Source: Trochalopteron elliotii
Taxonomy: Eukaryota > Chordata > Aves > Passeriformes > Leiothrichidae
Reading direction: 5' to 3'
DNA length: 64,000 bases
Assembly: GCA_024734555.1 (NCBI GenBank)
Contig: JANPWX010000010.1
Span: 3,103,140 to 3,167,139, forward strand
Within the stretch, counting starts at the first letter, position 1. Each line of letters starts with the position of its first letter. Positions 1-10,535 of the stretch are shown here, one piece after another. The notes under the pieces are model-generated. The model ran no database searches. It saw only the letters and a list, made by a program, of their open reading frames with translations, and was not told the DNA's origin. A program made the position numbers and the translations under genes.

Positions 1-430
1 GAGTCCTCCTACCCTCCATCAGATTCACATTCATTCCCATCTTGGTGTCATCTGCAAATTTGTTGATGGTGGACTCAATACCCTCATCTATGTCATCCAT
101 AAAGATATTGAACAGAACAGGCCTCAGCACAGATCCCTGAGGGGCACCACCAGTGCCTGGCCACCAGCTGGGTGCAGCACTGTCCATCATCACTCTCTGG
201 GCCCGGCCATCCAGCCAGTTCTTAACCCAGCAAAGAGTGCTCCTGTCTAAGCCGTGGACTGACAGCTTTTCCAGGAGTATACAGTGGGAGACAGTGTCAA
301 GGGCTTTGTTGAAGTCCAGGTAGACAACATCCAGAGCCTTCCCCTCATCCACCAGGTGGGTCACCTTGTCATAAAAGGAGATCAGGTTGGTCAGGCAGGA
401 CTTGTCCCTCTTAATTCTGTAATGGCTGGG
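1..430 (-). pseudogene. CR1 ORF2 reverse-transcriptase core, partial
   Basis: About 140 codons are open in one minus-strand frame and run off the window. Visible reverse-transcriptase landmarks include the TNLISFYD segment, YLDF followed by NKALDTVSH (the usual form is SKAFDTVSH), a PQGS motif, and the catalytic box FADD at 47-58 (the YADD-type box carrying the metal-binding aspartates). The protein would copy element RNA into DNA at a nicked chromosomal site. The catalytic aspartates are intact, but substitutions in the first motif and frameshifts upstream show that this is a relic. The family assignment is secure; the complete 3' end cannot be seen. Confidence 0.9.
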
Positions 431-1412
431 TCTGATCCCTCGGCCATCCTGTAGGTTCTGTGTGATGACCTGTTCCATAATCTTGCCGGGCACCGAGATC
501 AGGCTGACAGGCCTGTAGTTTTCCCAGATTCTCCTTCTGGCCCTTCTTGTGGATAGGCATCCAGCTTCCAGTCATCTGGGGCATCCCCAGGATAAGTGAT
601 GGAGAGGGGCTTCACGAGCTAATCTGCTAGCTCCCTCATCATCCTATGATGGATCCCACCTTGTCCCATAGACTTGTGAGCATCTAAGTGGCTCACCTGG
701 TCTCTGACTGCTTCTTCCAGAATAATGCTATTCTGCTCCCTGTACTCATCTACCAGCTCCGGAGGCTAGTTGTCCTGAGGATAACCCGTCTTAATATTGA
801 AAGCTGAAGCAAAGAAGGAGTTAAGTACCTCTGCCTTTTCCTTCTCTTTAGTTACTATATTCCCCCTACATCCAATAAAGAATGGAGGTTGTTCTTACCC
901 CCTCCTTTTGCCATTTATGTATTTACAATTTTTTTATTATTTTTTAAATTATTATCCTTCACAGAAGTGGTCAGATTAAGTTCTAATTGGGCTTTTGCCT
1001 CTCTCTTTTTTTTCCTACATGACATAGCAACATCCTTAAACAATTCCTGAGTTACCTGCCCCCCATTTCCAAAGGTACACCCTTTTCTTTTCCCTTCATT
1101 CCTTCAAAATCTCCTTGCCCATCCTGGCAAGGCTGGTTGTCTTCCCTGCCGGCTCATCTTTCAGCACATAAAGACAGTCTGCTGCTGTGTCTTCAAGATT
1201 TCTCTATTAAAATATGTCCATCCTTCCTTGACCCCTTCATTTTAAGGGATGTTTCCCAAGGCACTCTCTGAGTCAGTCTCTTGAATAGGCCAACGTCTGC
1301 CCTCCAGAAGTCCAGAGTGAAAGTTTTGTTGATGGCCCTCCTTGCTTCACTGAATATTGAGAACTCTATTATTTCATGATCACAGGAATGCCAGATCCTG
1401 TCATAGCACATG
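1..1412 (-). mobile_element. CR1 LINE fragment (ORF2 portion), cut by window edge
   Basis: The minus strand translates, with frame changes, into the characteristic avian CR1 ORF2 protein. The part upstream of the reverse-transcriptase core is near 1193-1411 and the core is at 1-430. CR1 copies itself by target-primed reverse transcription and is typically 5'-truncated; here the 5' end stops near 1412 and the 3' part lies outside the window. Several frameshifts between about 430 and 1190 mean the copy is dead. The orientation is clear because the translated order runs from high to low coordinates. The exact 5' breakpoint is uncertain by some tens of bases. Confidence 0.93.
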
Positions 1413-4400
1413 GGACTGACATATCAGCAGCAGAGTCAGTTCATGTTGCAGCAAACAGCTTTACAAAAGTGGACAGGACATGCTGAAGCTTAAATTATCA
1501 GTTGCCAAGTACTTGGACTAAAGGAATGACCAAAGTTCCAAAACTGATGGTTTGTGGCCTATTTCTAGTCTCCTTTTGAGATTGTAGTCACAAAAGAAAA
1601 TTACACTTAAATGGCAGGAAGTATAAAAAGAGCCTGGAAGTTGAACAACTTAAATCAAAACTCAGGAGAGAGTAAGAGGGGGATTGTTGATTGTGAACAA
1701 GGGTTTGGAGGAGAAGCATTTGAGCCTGGTGCCACTTGGCGAACACCCAAGCTCTGTCCCAAAGCTGTAGATAAGAGCAAAAGGAAAGATATGAAGGCAG
1801 ACCATCTCAGACAAAGAAGAATCACAACACTGCTGTATTTGCAAGGCATGGGAAGAATGAAACGTTGGAAGAGGCAACACTAAACTTCTTGACCTCTGCT
1901 CAGCTGACTCAGAGGGAATGTGAAACACCCAGAGGAATTGTGTTTGTGATCTTAGAACGCACAGAGAGTTTTACTGCAGAAAACTGGAAAAAGTTGGAAG
2001 AGCTTGCAGTTTAAATTCATCTTTGTTAAGCCCCAGTAGGATTAAAGGGCAGCACAGGCCAGTGTGGGGCCTGAAAGAAAAGCGAAGATTAACATGGAAG
2101 AATAATTTGGAGGTCTCTGAAAAGAAGCAGAAGCAAATTCAAAAGATAATTCAAAAAACAAGTAAAGAGATTCACCAGAGAAAGCATAGAAACACATGAA
2201 GAAGAAAATAATAATGTGTTACACATTCCACTAAGAAAAACGCATGTTTAAGAATATCTTAAGACGAGTGAAGGCAGATGAATATTACCTCTTAATGTGG
2301 AGGGAACCTGAACTGGCTTTGAGGATCTCCTTGCAAATCTCTGAGATTTCAAAGGAAAGACTGAGGAATGGTACTCCTAGAGAGTCACGTGCTGATGATA
2401 CCCCAGAAAGTTTGTTTTTCAGGATCTTAAATCTGGAAAGCCCCATGTATAGGCTTTTTTGTACAGGCAGTTAAATATCAGCAGGTGATGCACCAAAACC
2501 TCTGAATATCCCTCAGCAGTACCAAAGCCTCTCAGTATCTCTGAGGTCTGGACCCTAATTCCTGAAGAAGTTAATTAAGAAGCTGTGGCACTCCAGTGCT
2601 TCTCTTCACAAAGCCTTTCCTGGCCAAGAGGACACCACTTTATTTATGCCTACACAATTCCTCAAACATGACTTCATGTCAAAGCTTATTTGTCAGGAAG
2701 GGATTGTCTAGGCCTTAGTGAGGCACTTCTGAACTTGTGATCCCAGATATATTTGTTTCAGGACAGATTTTGATTGTCTGAAGAACTGTGGTTTCAACAG
2801 AAGTAGAATGAGCCTTGTGGTACTTTCTTTCAAATTTGTCATTTGTCAAGAAAATTAGAAAATGAGGAGAAAGAGGAGTAAAGAACAGAAAGAGAGGAGA
2901 AAATATTTCTTTTTTAGAAAATATTATTCAGTTATTTACTTTTGAGAGGTATTCACTGTTATGGGATGTGACTCAAAGTGGACAAGAAAGGCTGCTTATC
3001 TCTGGTTCAGCTTTGTTCCTTTCTGTCTGAGAAATAGGAAAACTGATGGAGAATGGAGAAATGACTTTAAGCTTTGCAGCTTTTCTTTCTTAAACATTAA
3101 ATTTTTAGGATCATAACTAGAATTAGTGTTAGGTAGATGAGCAGATCAATGATTTAAATCTCTCACTACAAAGTAATTTCTTCATAAACTGGTTTTGATT
3201 TTTTTTCAGACCTACAGGGCATTTCTTCAAGCCTCAGGAGTAGGACTTCTCCCAGCAGATTTCACTCATATAGTAGGCAAACCCACATCAGATAAAAATA
3301 ATCCCAATGCAGATGCATTGTCCTTTTTAGACCTGTATAATTCAGGTGATGTTGATACCTGAATTCTAGGTTGAAGTTAGTGGAGAATTTATGCTTGTGA
3401 TGATGAAAAAGCAAGAAAAAAGGGAACTATCTTACAACAAGAAACTTAAATATTCATTCTGTTTAGCCATTAAGTGACAAATTGACTTGATTACCATATA
3501 AAGTATCTTGTAGAAGGGAATGCAAATTATCAGGGGCTCTCATGCAATGGAGAAAGAGCAAACCTAATGTAAGCAGATGTCTCATAAAGAAGACACAACA
3601 AATTCATATTATAAAAGCATGGCAGTGTGGAAGTGTGTACAGTTAATGCTGGGAACAGAAACAAAAGGAAGTGGAAGATACCTCTTGAGTCTTTGAATAT
3701 AGGCAGGTTTCTTTATTCAGGAAGAGCTGCAGTCAAACACAGATTACTCAGTTCAATATACAGGGTAACATTAAACAGCCTGCAAGATGAGCTAATAACC
3801 ACTCCTGGAGTTACACCATAATCTAAAACTCTTTATTAATCTGAACCTGGTCTGTCTTCAGCCTCTTTGGCATGATTCTGGTTTCAGATATTAGTCCAAA
3901 GCATGTGGATTTCATTACAATTGCCAAAAGCATGTCCAGAACCAGAGATAGAGGCTTCAAACAGCATCATACAACAGAAAGACTTTTTCCCCTCCCCCAA
4001 ATCTGCAAAGCACAGTACTCAGTCTGGGAAATTATTTTTCCTGTTTTCAGCAAATCTTTCATGTGTGAATGTAATGATGTTCTACAGTGTTTCTGAAGCA
4101 CAGGATAAACAAGGGGAGAGATGTCCTGAAATTCCATCCTGCATTTAAGGAGAAAACATGCCTTGATTTCTGGGGAAAGGAGTCTTAAATGGGAAGCAAG
4201 GAGAGATTTACAAGATTTTCTGTCAATAAAAGTGTCTTCTGTACTGTCATCAATGAAATATATTGTGGGAATCACTCATCGCTCAAATGGAAATGCATGT
4301 TCAAGCAGTCAAAATGCCAGAGGTGCAAAATCACAGTCTGTACTTGGTTGATGTTCTGTAGAAACCAGAGGACAAAGGAAAAGAAAGATGTGTCTTGTCC

Positions 4401-5561
4401 CAGAAACACCTCATGAATCTTGTGTTTATTTCATAACTTCTTAGGGTGGGATCATGTTTTTTTGGATAGCTGTGCTATGTAGTACTGGCAGGTGATGACA
4501 CAAGCACCTTGACATACAGGAGGAAGGAGAAGTGGAAGGAAAATACATGGTGTCCTTGGATACAAAACATAGTCTTTTGATTCAAATCTCAGAAAGCTGT
4601 AAGACGCTGGTCCTTAATGTACAGGAATTATATAACAGTTATTTCTTGATGTTAAGAGAATATATTATCTGTAAAGATGGTGTGGACTAGGAGTGGAGAA
4701 AGGAGAGGTATCTTTGCGAAGGTTAAGAAATGTGGAGGCCCTCATTGCTTTAGAGTTCAGTGCACTGCTTCCTGTCAATTCAGAGACACCGATGAAGTAA
4801 CAATGCTTGGCTGTATGTGATGTTTTGCTTTACAAAAACAGAGGCAAAGGGCTGCAAAGTGAATTTTTCCTGCTCTGGTTGGAGTGAAATGGGGGACATG
4901 ATTCCAAGATGGGTTATTTAACACCTTATGAAAACAAGGTTGCCAGAAAGTCTTCTGATGTACATATGCAGAATCATCTTGAGGTTTTGGAACTCCAAGA
5001 CTTGCAGGATAAAATTCAGTCCCCACCTCCATCTATTGTCATGATGTTGCTTTAATATCTTAATGAACACTTGTAGGACACCAGATGCAGATGGATTGAG
5101 GAAGACTTAGAAACCCCTGTCATTTTCTTCAAAATCCAGCCAGCTGACCCCATCCTTTGAAGTGAAGGGAACCACTTTTACTCTGTCAGGCAGGCAACAA
5201 GAAAACAAGGTAGCAAAAGAGAATAGCTCCATCTACCCTTTGGCAGAATCACTAGTTAAAGCCACTTCCAAAGGTGGATATGATATGGTCTTTGATATGG
5301 CCTTTTCTACTCAGAGTTTTCCATTCAGGGAGGCTTCAACCTCAACCATTTCTAATAGAGCATTACAGATCTATTTGAAAGGGCTTTGTAGATATTTTTT
5401 GAGTTAAAGCTTCATAAAATATCCAGGGCATCTGAGGCACTCATTATTGGTCATTAACACTATTGAGCACCCCTAACCCCAAGAGAAAGCAGGAGGAAAA
5501 CACTGTTCAGAACTTTGGAAAAGCCCACTTTTAAAGTAATTTTCCTGTGCTGGAGCTATAA

Positions 5562-5563
<2 letters not shown>

Positions 5564-5612
<49 letters not shown>

Positions 5613-5619
5613 CACACAC
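5564..5619. repeat. (CA)n microsatellite
   Basis: About 28 dinucleotide units of AC/CA, interrupted by a single G at 5606. Read on the minus strand it encodes a run of alternating Val and Cys codons, which explains the odd reading frame crossing it. It is long and nearly pure, so it is likely polymorphic. Confidence 0.98.
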
Positions 5620-6192
5620 GTGTTCCTATCCTGAGGCCCTGCAAGGTAGTCTTTCCCCTGCTGGAAAAGTGCTGTAGGTGTTGAACAGTTTTGGCAGAGC
5701 CTGGGTTCATGTAGCTGGGTCGGTAGATAGCTGGCTCTCAACCAGAAAACACAAAGTGGATGTAAATGGTAATTTCTGTAGCCAAGGCAATTTTCAGATG
5801 AGGTGAAGAAAAAGGAGTGAATACCAGAGTGAGGTATAGCGTTGGCTGAAATGGAGTATAAGGTCACATAACTTACATTTAAACTTAAAACTCACCTTCG
5901 TTTGCCAGTGATTCCTCATGATCTTTTCAAGCCTCCCCTGTCATGCTGGAAGCTTTTAAAGGGGTATCTTTCACTTTGCAGTGGCCACAGTGGTTTCGGT
6001 TTGTGTCATCTGCTTTCCTTGCGTAAGATCTTGCGTTTTGACATATTGTTTTAATACAATAGATTTTATGACACCTTTGCTGGTGGGTCAAGGGCCACAT
6101 TCCTTCCATCTATCCTGCATGCAATTTTCATTCTCTTGTCTTCAGTGCATTATAGAAACCAATCTTCCTTCCTTCTCTTTTTTTCTCTCTTT

Positions 6193-6220
6193 GCTCACTC
6201 GCTCGCTCACTCACTCACTC
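6193..6220. repeat. CTCA/CTCG tetranucleotide tract
   Basis: Seven tetranucleotide units, CTCA mixed with CTCG, lie inside a longer pyrimidine-rich stretch (about 6165-6265). Confidence 0.85.
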
Positions 6221-7184
6221 GCCCACCCGCCTGCCGCCATCACCTCCCCATCACTGCCCTCCCCCGTCAAGATATTGTGGGTTGCTACCTCAATCCTTTT
6301 CAGCTGAGAAAGGTTTGAGGTAATGACCTGAAACTTCCTGGAAAAGATCCCAAAAAGCCCCAGATGAAAACCACATGCAACATATTAGAGACCCTCATGG
6401 CATAAAGAAACATTACTTCAAGTAACAAGAAGTACACGGATCACCTACTTATGTACCAGCTGGTAAGAGGCATGTATGATCCGTCATGAACATGAACCAG
6501 GTGGGAGAATTAGCTGATTGGCTAAGTTATGGCAAGAAAGGTGAAAAAATAAATTTATTGTCTTTTAGGAAACAGTTTCCTTAATCACTGTTCTTGAAGT
6601 TGCATTAGAGATCTGACTCTTTGCGGTAGCAAAAACCTGGAAGAAATCCACAGAATCTGCATGATGCCAAATGCTATTGGGTTATGAACCCACAGAGCCC
6701 CACAGATGCTTGCTTGATGATGTAGTATCAAGGTGAAAAAGCCAGAGAACTTTTTATCGTTACCACAGGGAGAAAAGAGTTCTCTTTTTCTCTGTCCCCA
6801 TTTAAAATATTGTCCTTTTTTATCAGTAATGAGAAAATGCATCACCTCCCCCTCCACCCCTCAGCAATCCTATATAGGTCTACAGACACAAGCAAGAAAG
6901 AGGGGATCACAATAAAACAGTCATTTTGGCCCACCTCCAGGAAGATACTTCAGCTTTTGTTTTCCACTGAAGTTGAATGCACTTATGGAAGTGGAGTTAA
7001 CATTGAGTTGCTCTGTGCCTTTCGTGTTGCAGAGCCATCTCATAATCTGATACAAGTTTCACCGTGCAGTAACATGGGAACATGACTTGTGCTTTTTTGG
7101 AGTATTGTTTTATTAAATCCAGATGATGCAATTCAGCCCAGAGCCCAGTGCTATTCATTCTTCTTACGAACTAAGGACAATATC

Positions 7185-7242
7185 CTACCACAGAAAGGTG
7201 CAAAGTATCAAAAGTACTGAGCATTTTAACAGGCTGCCCAGG
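7185..7242 (+). mobile_element. CR1 fragment, left half of a split copy
   Basis: The last bases before the LTR read AACAGGCTGCCCAGG, a highly conserved CR1 segment near the ORF2 end. The expected continuation (GGGCTGTGGTGGAGTCC) appears only after 10378. This piece and the one at 10384-10535 are therefore one CR1 copy split by insertion. The left limit is approximate. Confidence 0.75.
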
Positions 7243-7680
7243 TGTCATGGTTTGACGCTGGCCAAACGCCAGGCACTCGTGAAAGTCATTTGCTTACCCT
7301 CTCCTGCTACAGTTGGGTAAAGGAGAGGGAAAAGAATTAACAAAAGCCTCATGAGTTGAGACAAGGATTAGGAGAAAAACACTGTAAGGGCAAAACAGGT
7401 TTAAATTTAAAGTTATAAAGTAAATTTATTATTAACAGAGTCAGAGGAGGATAATGAGAAGTAAAATAAGCCCTTAAAACATCTTTTTTCCCCCTAGCCC
7501 CTCCCTCCTTCCCACCGACAGCACAGGGAGGCAGAGCATGGGCGATCTGGTCAGTTAGTTACTTGAGATCATTTTCTGTTCACTCAGGGAGAGGAGTCCT
7601 TTTTCTGCTATGCTGTGGAGTCCTTCCCATGGGCAAACAGTCCTCCCAAAACCGTTGTGGTATGGGTCACTCGTCCATGA
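7243..7680 (-). mobile_element. ERV LTR (family A), minus strand, segment 1 of 3
   Basis: Starts TGTCATGGTTTGAC, which read on the minus strand is the 3' end of a common bird LTR family. TTTATT at 7425-7430 is the reversed AATAAA polyadenylation signal. The sequence is colinear with the uninterrupted copy at 23970-25053. It breaks off at the insertion of the plus-strand LTR near 7687 and resumes at 8783. The CCAGG just before it (7238-7242) pairs with CCGGG at 10379-10383 as a target duplication differing at one base. Confidence 0.88.
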
Positions 7681-7686
7681 GGGGTG

Positions 7687-8776
7687 AAGTGTATTGGTTT
7701 TGCACGGCCTGGTTTTTGGTAGCCAGGAGGCCACAAAGATGCCTCCTGTGAGAAGCTGCTGAAAGCTTCCCACCATGTCCAGCAGAGCCAATGGCTGATG
7801 GCTCTGAAGGTGGACATCCTACTGGCCAAAACCGGGCCAATGAGAGCAGCTGGTAATGCCTCTGTGATGACATATTTAAGAAGGAAATCAAAACAAAGTA
7901 AGGGGTTTTGCTTCTAGTCAGAGAAGAGGAGGAGGTGAGACTATGTGAGGGAAACAACATGGAGACACCAAGGTTAGTGGAGAAAGAGAGGGAGGAGGTG
8001 CTGCAGGTGCTGGAGCTGAGATTCTTTTGCAGGCCATGGTGATCACCATGGTGAAGCAGGTTGTCCCTCTGCAGTCCATGGCTCCATGCAGGATGCAGAG
8101 ATCCACCTGCAGCCTGTGGGGGAGGTGCCCATGCTGGAGTGGGTGGATGCCTGGAGGAGGCTGTGATCCACTGGGAGACCCAGAGCAGAGAGAGTGCCCT
8201 TGCTTCCAGGCTGGAGGACTTTAAAAGCCTGTCTTTGGAGGATGAACCCTGTGGGAAGGGAGCCGTGTTGCAGCAGTTTTGGGAGAAATGTCTGCCCATG
8301 TGAGCGACTCACATTTGCAGCAGGTGTGATATGGCTGCTGCTTGTGAGAGTGGACCCACGCTGGGGCAGTTCACAGAGCACTGTCTCCCATGGGAGGATC
8401 CACATGGCCTCACAGGGGAAGGACTCCACTCCTGGAGCAGTGGAAGAAACTCTTGGTGATGAACTGACCAAAACCCCCATGCCCTGTCTCCCTGTGCTGT
8501 CACTGGGAAGGAGGGAGGAGCTGGGGGGAAGGAGGTGTTTTAAGGGCTCATTTTACTTCTCATTATCCTCCTCTGATTCTGTTAATAATAAATTTCACTT
8601 TGCAACTAAAGTTGAACCTGTTTTGCCCTTGAAGTGTTTTCTCCCAGTCCTTATCTCACTCACGAAGCCTTCATTAACTTTTTTTCTTTCTCCCTCCTTT
8701 GCCCAGCTGTGTCAGCGGAGGGTGAGCAAGTGACTCTCGTAGGTACCTGGCATTGCACCAGCGCCAAAGCACAACA
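7687..8776 (+). mobile_element. ERV LTR (family A), plus strand, nested solo LTR
   Basis: Begins at or just before TGTATTGG (7690) and ends in CACAACA. It carries AATAAA at 8587-8592 and is a reverse-complement relative of the LTR it sits in. GGGGTG occurs at 7681-7686 and again at 8777-8782, as expected for an integration duplication; a 4-bp GGGG reading with the LTR starting TGAAG is also possible. No internal retroviral sequence adjoins it, so it is a solo LTR formed by recombination between two LTRs. Reading frames of up to 210 codons across it are chance products of its GC-rich repeats. Confidence 0.88.
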
Positions 8777-8782
8777 GGGGTG

Positions 8783-9143
8783 CAGTCTTCAAAGGATAGA
8801 CTGCTCTAGCTTGGAAGCAAGGGCCCTCTATCTCTAGAAGCAAGGGCCTTCTCTCTCTCTCTCTATTTGGGTCTCCCACTAGACTATAGCTTTCTCTAGT
8901 ATCCACCCACTCTGGCATAGGCACTTTTCCCATAGTCTGTGAGTGGATCTCTGCATCCCCTGTGGACTGCATGCATTACAGGGGGACAGTTTGTTTTACC
9001 TCTGTGCGCACCATGGCTTGCAGAGGAATATTGGCTCTGATGCCTGAAGCACCTCCTCCCCACACTTTTTTTTCACTGACCTTGGTGCCACCATGTTGTT
9101 TTTCCTCACATGTCCTCACTTCCTTCTTTTCTCTGACTAGAAG
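8783..9143 (-). mobile_element. ERV LTR (family A), minus strand, segment 2 of 3
   Basis: Picks up exactly where segment 1 stopped (CAGTCTTCAAAGGATAG matches CAGTCCTCCAACGATAG in the 24-kb copy) and runs to about 9143, where a second insertion interrupts it. It includes the conserved ACCTTGGTGCCACCATGTTG segment. Confidence 0.85.
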
Positions 9144-10171
9144 AAAAACTGCTGCTTGCAAGTACCATTGTCAACAAGTTCCACTAATTCAAAGATTTTT
9201 TGCAAGATCCTGCAGCTCCAAAAAGTTTATCTTGTCTAGGTTCAACATCTGGAATCACTTATCATGCTTCTGCTGCCCACCATGCAGCCCCGCCTCCATC
9301 GTGTGCTGCCATGGGCTGGGGCTATTTAGTGCCTCTCTTCACGTGGGGCACTGGGAGGGGGAAGCTGCCACTGCCACCCCTGCCCTCCTGCCCACAGTGG
9401 CTGGCTAGGGGCGGTCAGGCAGGCAGGGCTCACTGGGAAGGGGAAGCCGCCACCACCCCTGCCTTTTTCACATGTAGCACAGATGGCACATGGCAGCCGG
9501 GCAGGCAAGGCCGCACCAAGATGGCTGTAGTGTTTGAAAACAAAACGAGTGAGAGGCTTCAAGTCAGAAATACAATTTAATGAGAAGAAAAGAAAAAAAA
9601 GTAAAATACAATAAAATAAATTCAATAATACAAAAGACCACTGACAGAGTCACAATACAACCTGAGCAGGGTGATGGAAGCAGTCCAGATGAGGTGGTCT
9701 TTCTGAAGCAGTGATCCCGTAGAAAGGTCTGGTAGCTCTGATCCTCTGGGAATCCAGTGGGTAAGGGCTGCTTGTACTGTCCCAAATCCCAGATTATATC
9801 CAGGTGAGAATGCTTGGCTTCTCCTCCTGGGCAGAGCATCTCACAATGGGATGATGAGTCATACAGGGGGTCCTTGATGGCCCATTAAAGAGAGAAAACT
9901 CCCTGAGGGAGTTATCTATGAGTCATGCAGCAAGGCATTTGATGGGCCATTAACAGAGGATACCTCAGAGGGAGGGGGGCCTGGGAGAACACTACTCCAA
10001 CAATTGGACTCAACAGTTCATGAAGATGGCGATAGAATACTTTGTGCACATTCTATACTACAACCCAGGACAATGGCACATGGCGGCACCATTGCCAGGC
10101 ACACACTGGCGTGTGCCACACCAGGGGTGGCCCCAGCGCAGCGGCGCTTTGCCACCCCTGGGAAAAAACTG
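9144..10171. mobile_element. Composite insertion inside the family A LTR
   Basis: About 1 kb foreign to the LTR, flanked by the exact 8-base direct repeat AAAAACTG at 9144-9151 and 10164-10171. The 3' portion has short inverted repeats: CAGGGGTGGC (10122-10131) against GCCACCCCTG (10151-10160). The middle is an LTR-like segment (9526-10062). An 8-bp duplication and a CAGGGGTGGC-type end would suit an hAT DNA transposon, but no matching left terminus is seen. It could equally be two successive insertions with a chance repeat. Confidence 0.5.
9526..10062 (-). mobile_element. LTR-like element, minus strand
   Basis: Bounded by TGTAGTGTTTG on the left and CTATACTACA on the right, so it has TG...CA ends on the minus strand. 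It contains the segment TTGATGGCCCATTAA, shared with the ERV LTR pieces near 27.9-28.1 kb. The flanks share an imperfect motif (ATGGCACATGGC at 9484 and 10074), but no clean target duplication was found. The family was not determined. Confidence 0.5.
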
Positions 10172-10378
10172 TGCATGCGCTGTTTTGATTTTCTTCTTAA
10201 ACAGGTCATCACAGAGGTGTTGCCAACCTCTGTAATTGGGCCAGCAGCATGTCCATCTTCAGAGCCATCAGAGATTGGCTCTGTCAGACATGGTCACAGC
10301 ATCTAGCAGCTTCTCACAGAAGCTACTCCTGTGGCCTTCCCCCACTACCAAAAAATCAGGCCCTGCCAAATCAACACA
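10172..10378 (-). mobile_element. ERV LTR (family A), minus strand, segment 3 of 3
   Basis: Resumes with the TTTTGATTTTCTTCTTAAA segment and ends GCCAAATCAACACA, the reversed LTR start (intact in the 24-kb copy as GCCAAACCAATACA). With segments 1 and 2 it completes one LTR. Confidence 0.85.
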
Positions 10379-10383
10379 CCGGG

Positions 10384-10535
10384 GCTGTGGTGGAGTCCTT
10401 ATCCCTAGAGGAATTTGGTAGACATATGGATGTGACACTTGGGGAGATGGGTTAGTGGTGGGCTTGGAAGTGCTGGGGGATCAGTTGGATCCAATGATGT
10501 TAGAGGGCTTTTCCAGCCTAAACTGTCCTAAGAGA
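10384..10535 (+). mobile_element. CR1 3' end, right half of split copy
   Basis: Begins GGCTGTGGTGGAGTCC and continues through GATGTGACACTTGGGGAGATGG to a degraded 3' end near CTGTCCTAAGAG. It continues the CR1 broken at 7242. Confidence 0.85.

Larger units (their letters stand above)
1413..7184. other. Non-coding stretch without recognised genes
   Basis: Only short, unrelated frames occur (longest about 108 codons), and none resembles a known protein. The stretch is mostly AT-rich unique-looking DNA. The recognisable contents are a (CA)n microsatellite near 5564 and a CTCA/CTCG-rich tract near 6193. No LTR ends or CR1 ends were identified. Confidence 0.6.

Noticed and set aside
5556..5867. 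103-codon minus frame with Val/Cys repeats
   Set aside because: It is the translation of the (CA)n microsatellite.
7667..8733. Long overlapping frames on both strands (up to 210 codons)
   Set aside because: They lie wholly within an ERV LTR, occur in similar form in the copy near 24 kb, and show no protein family.
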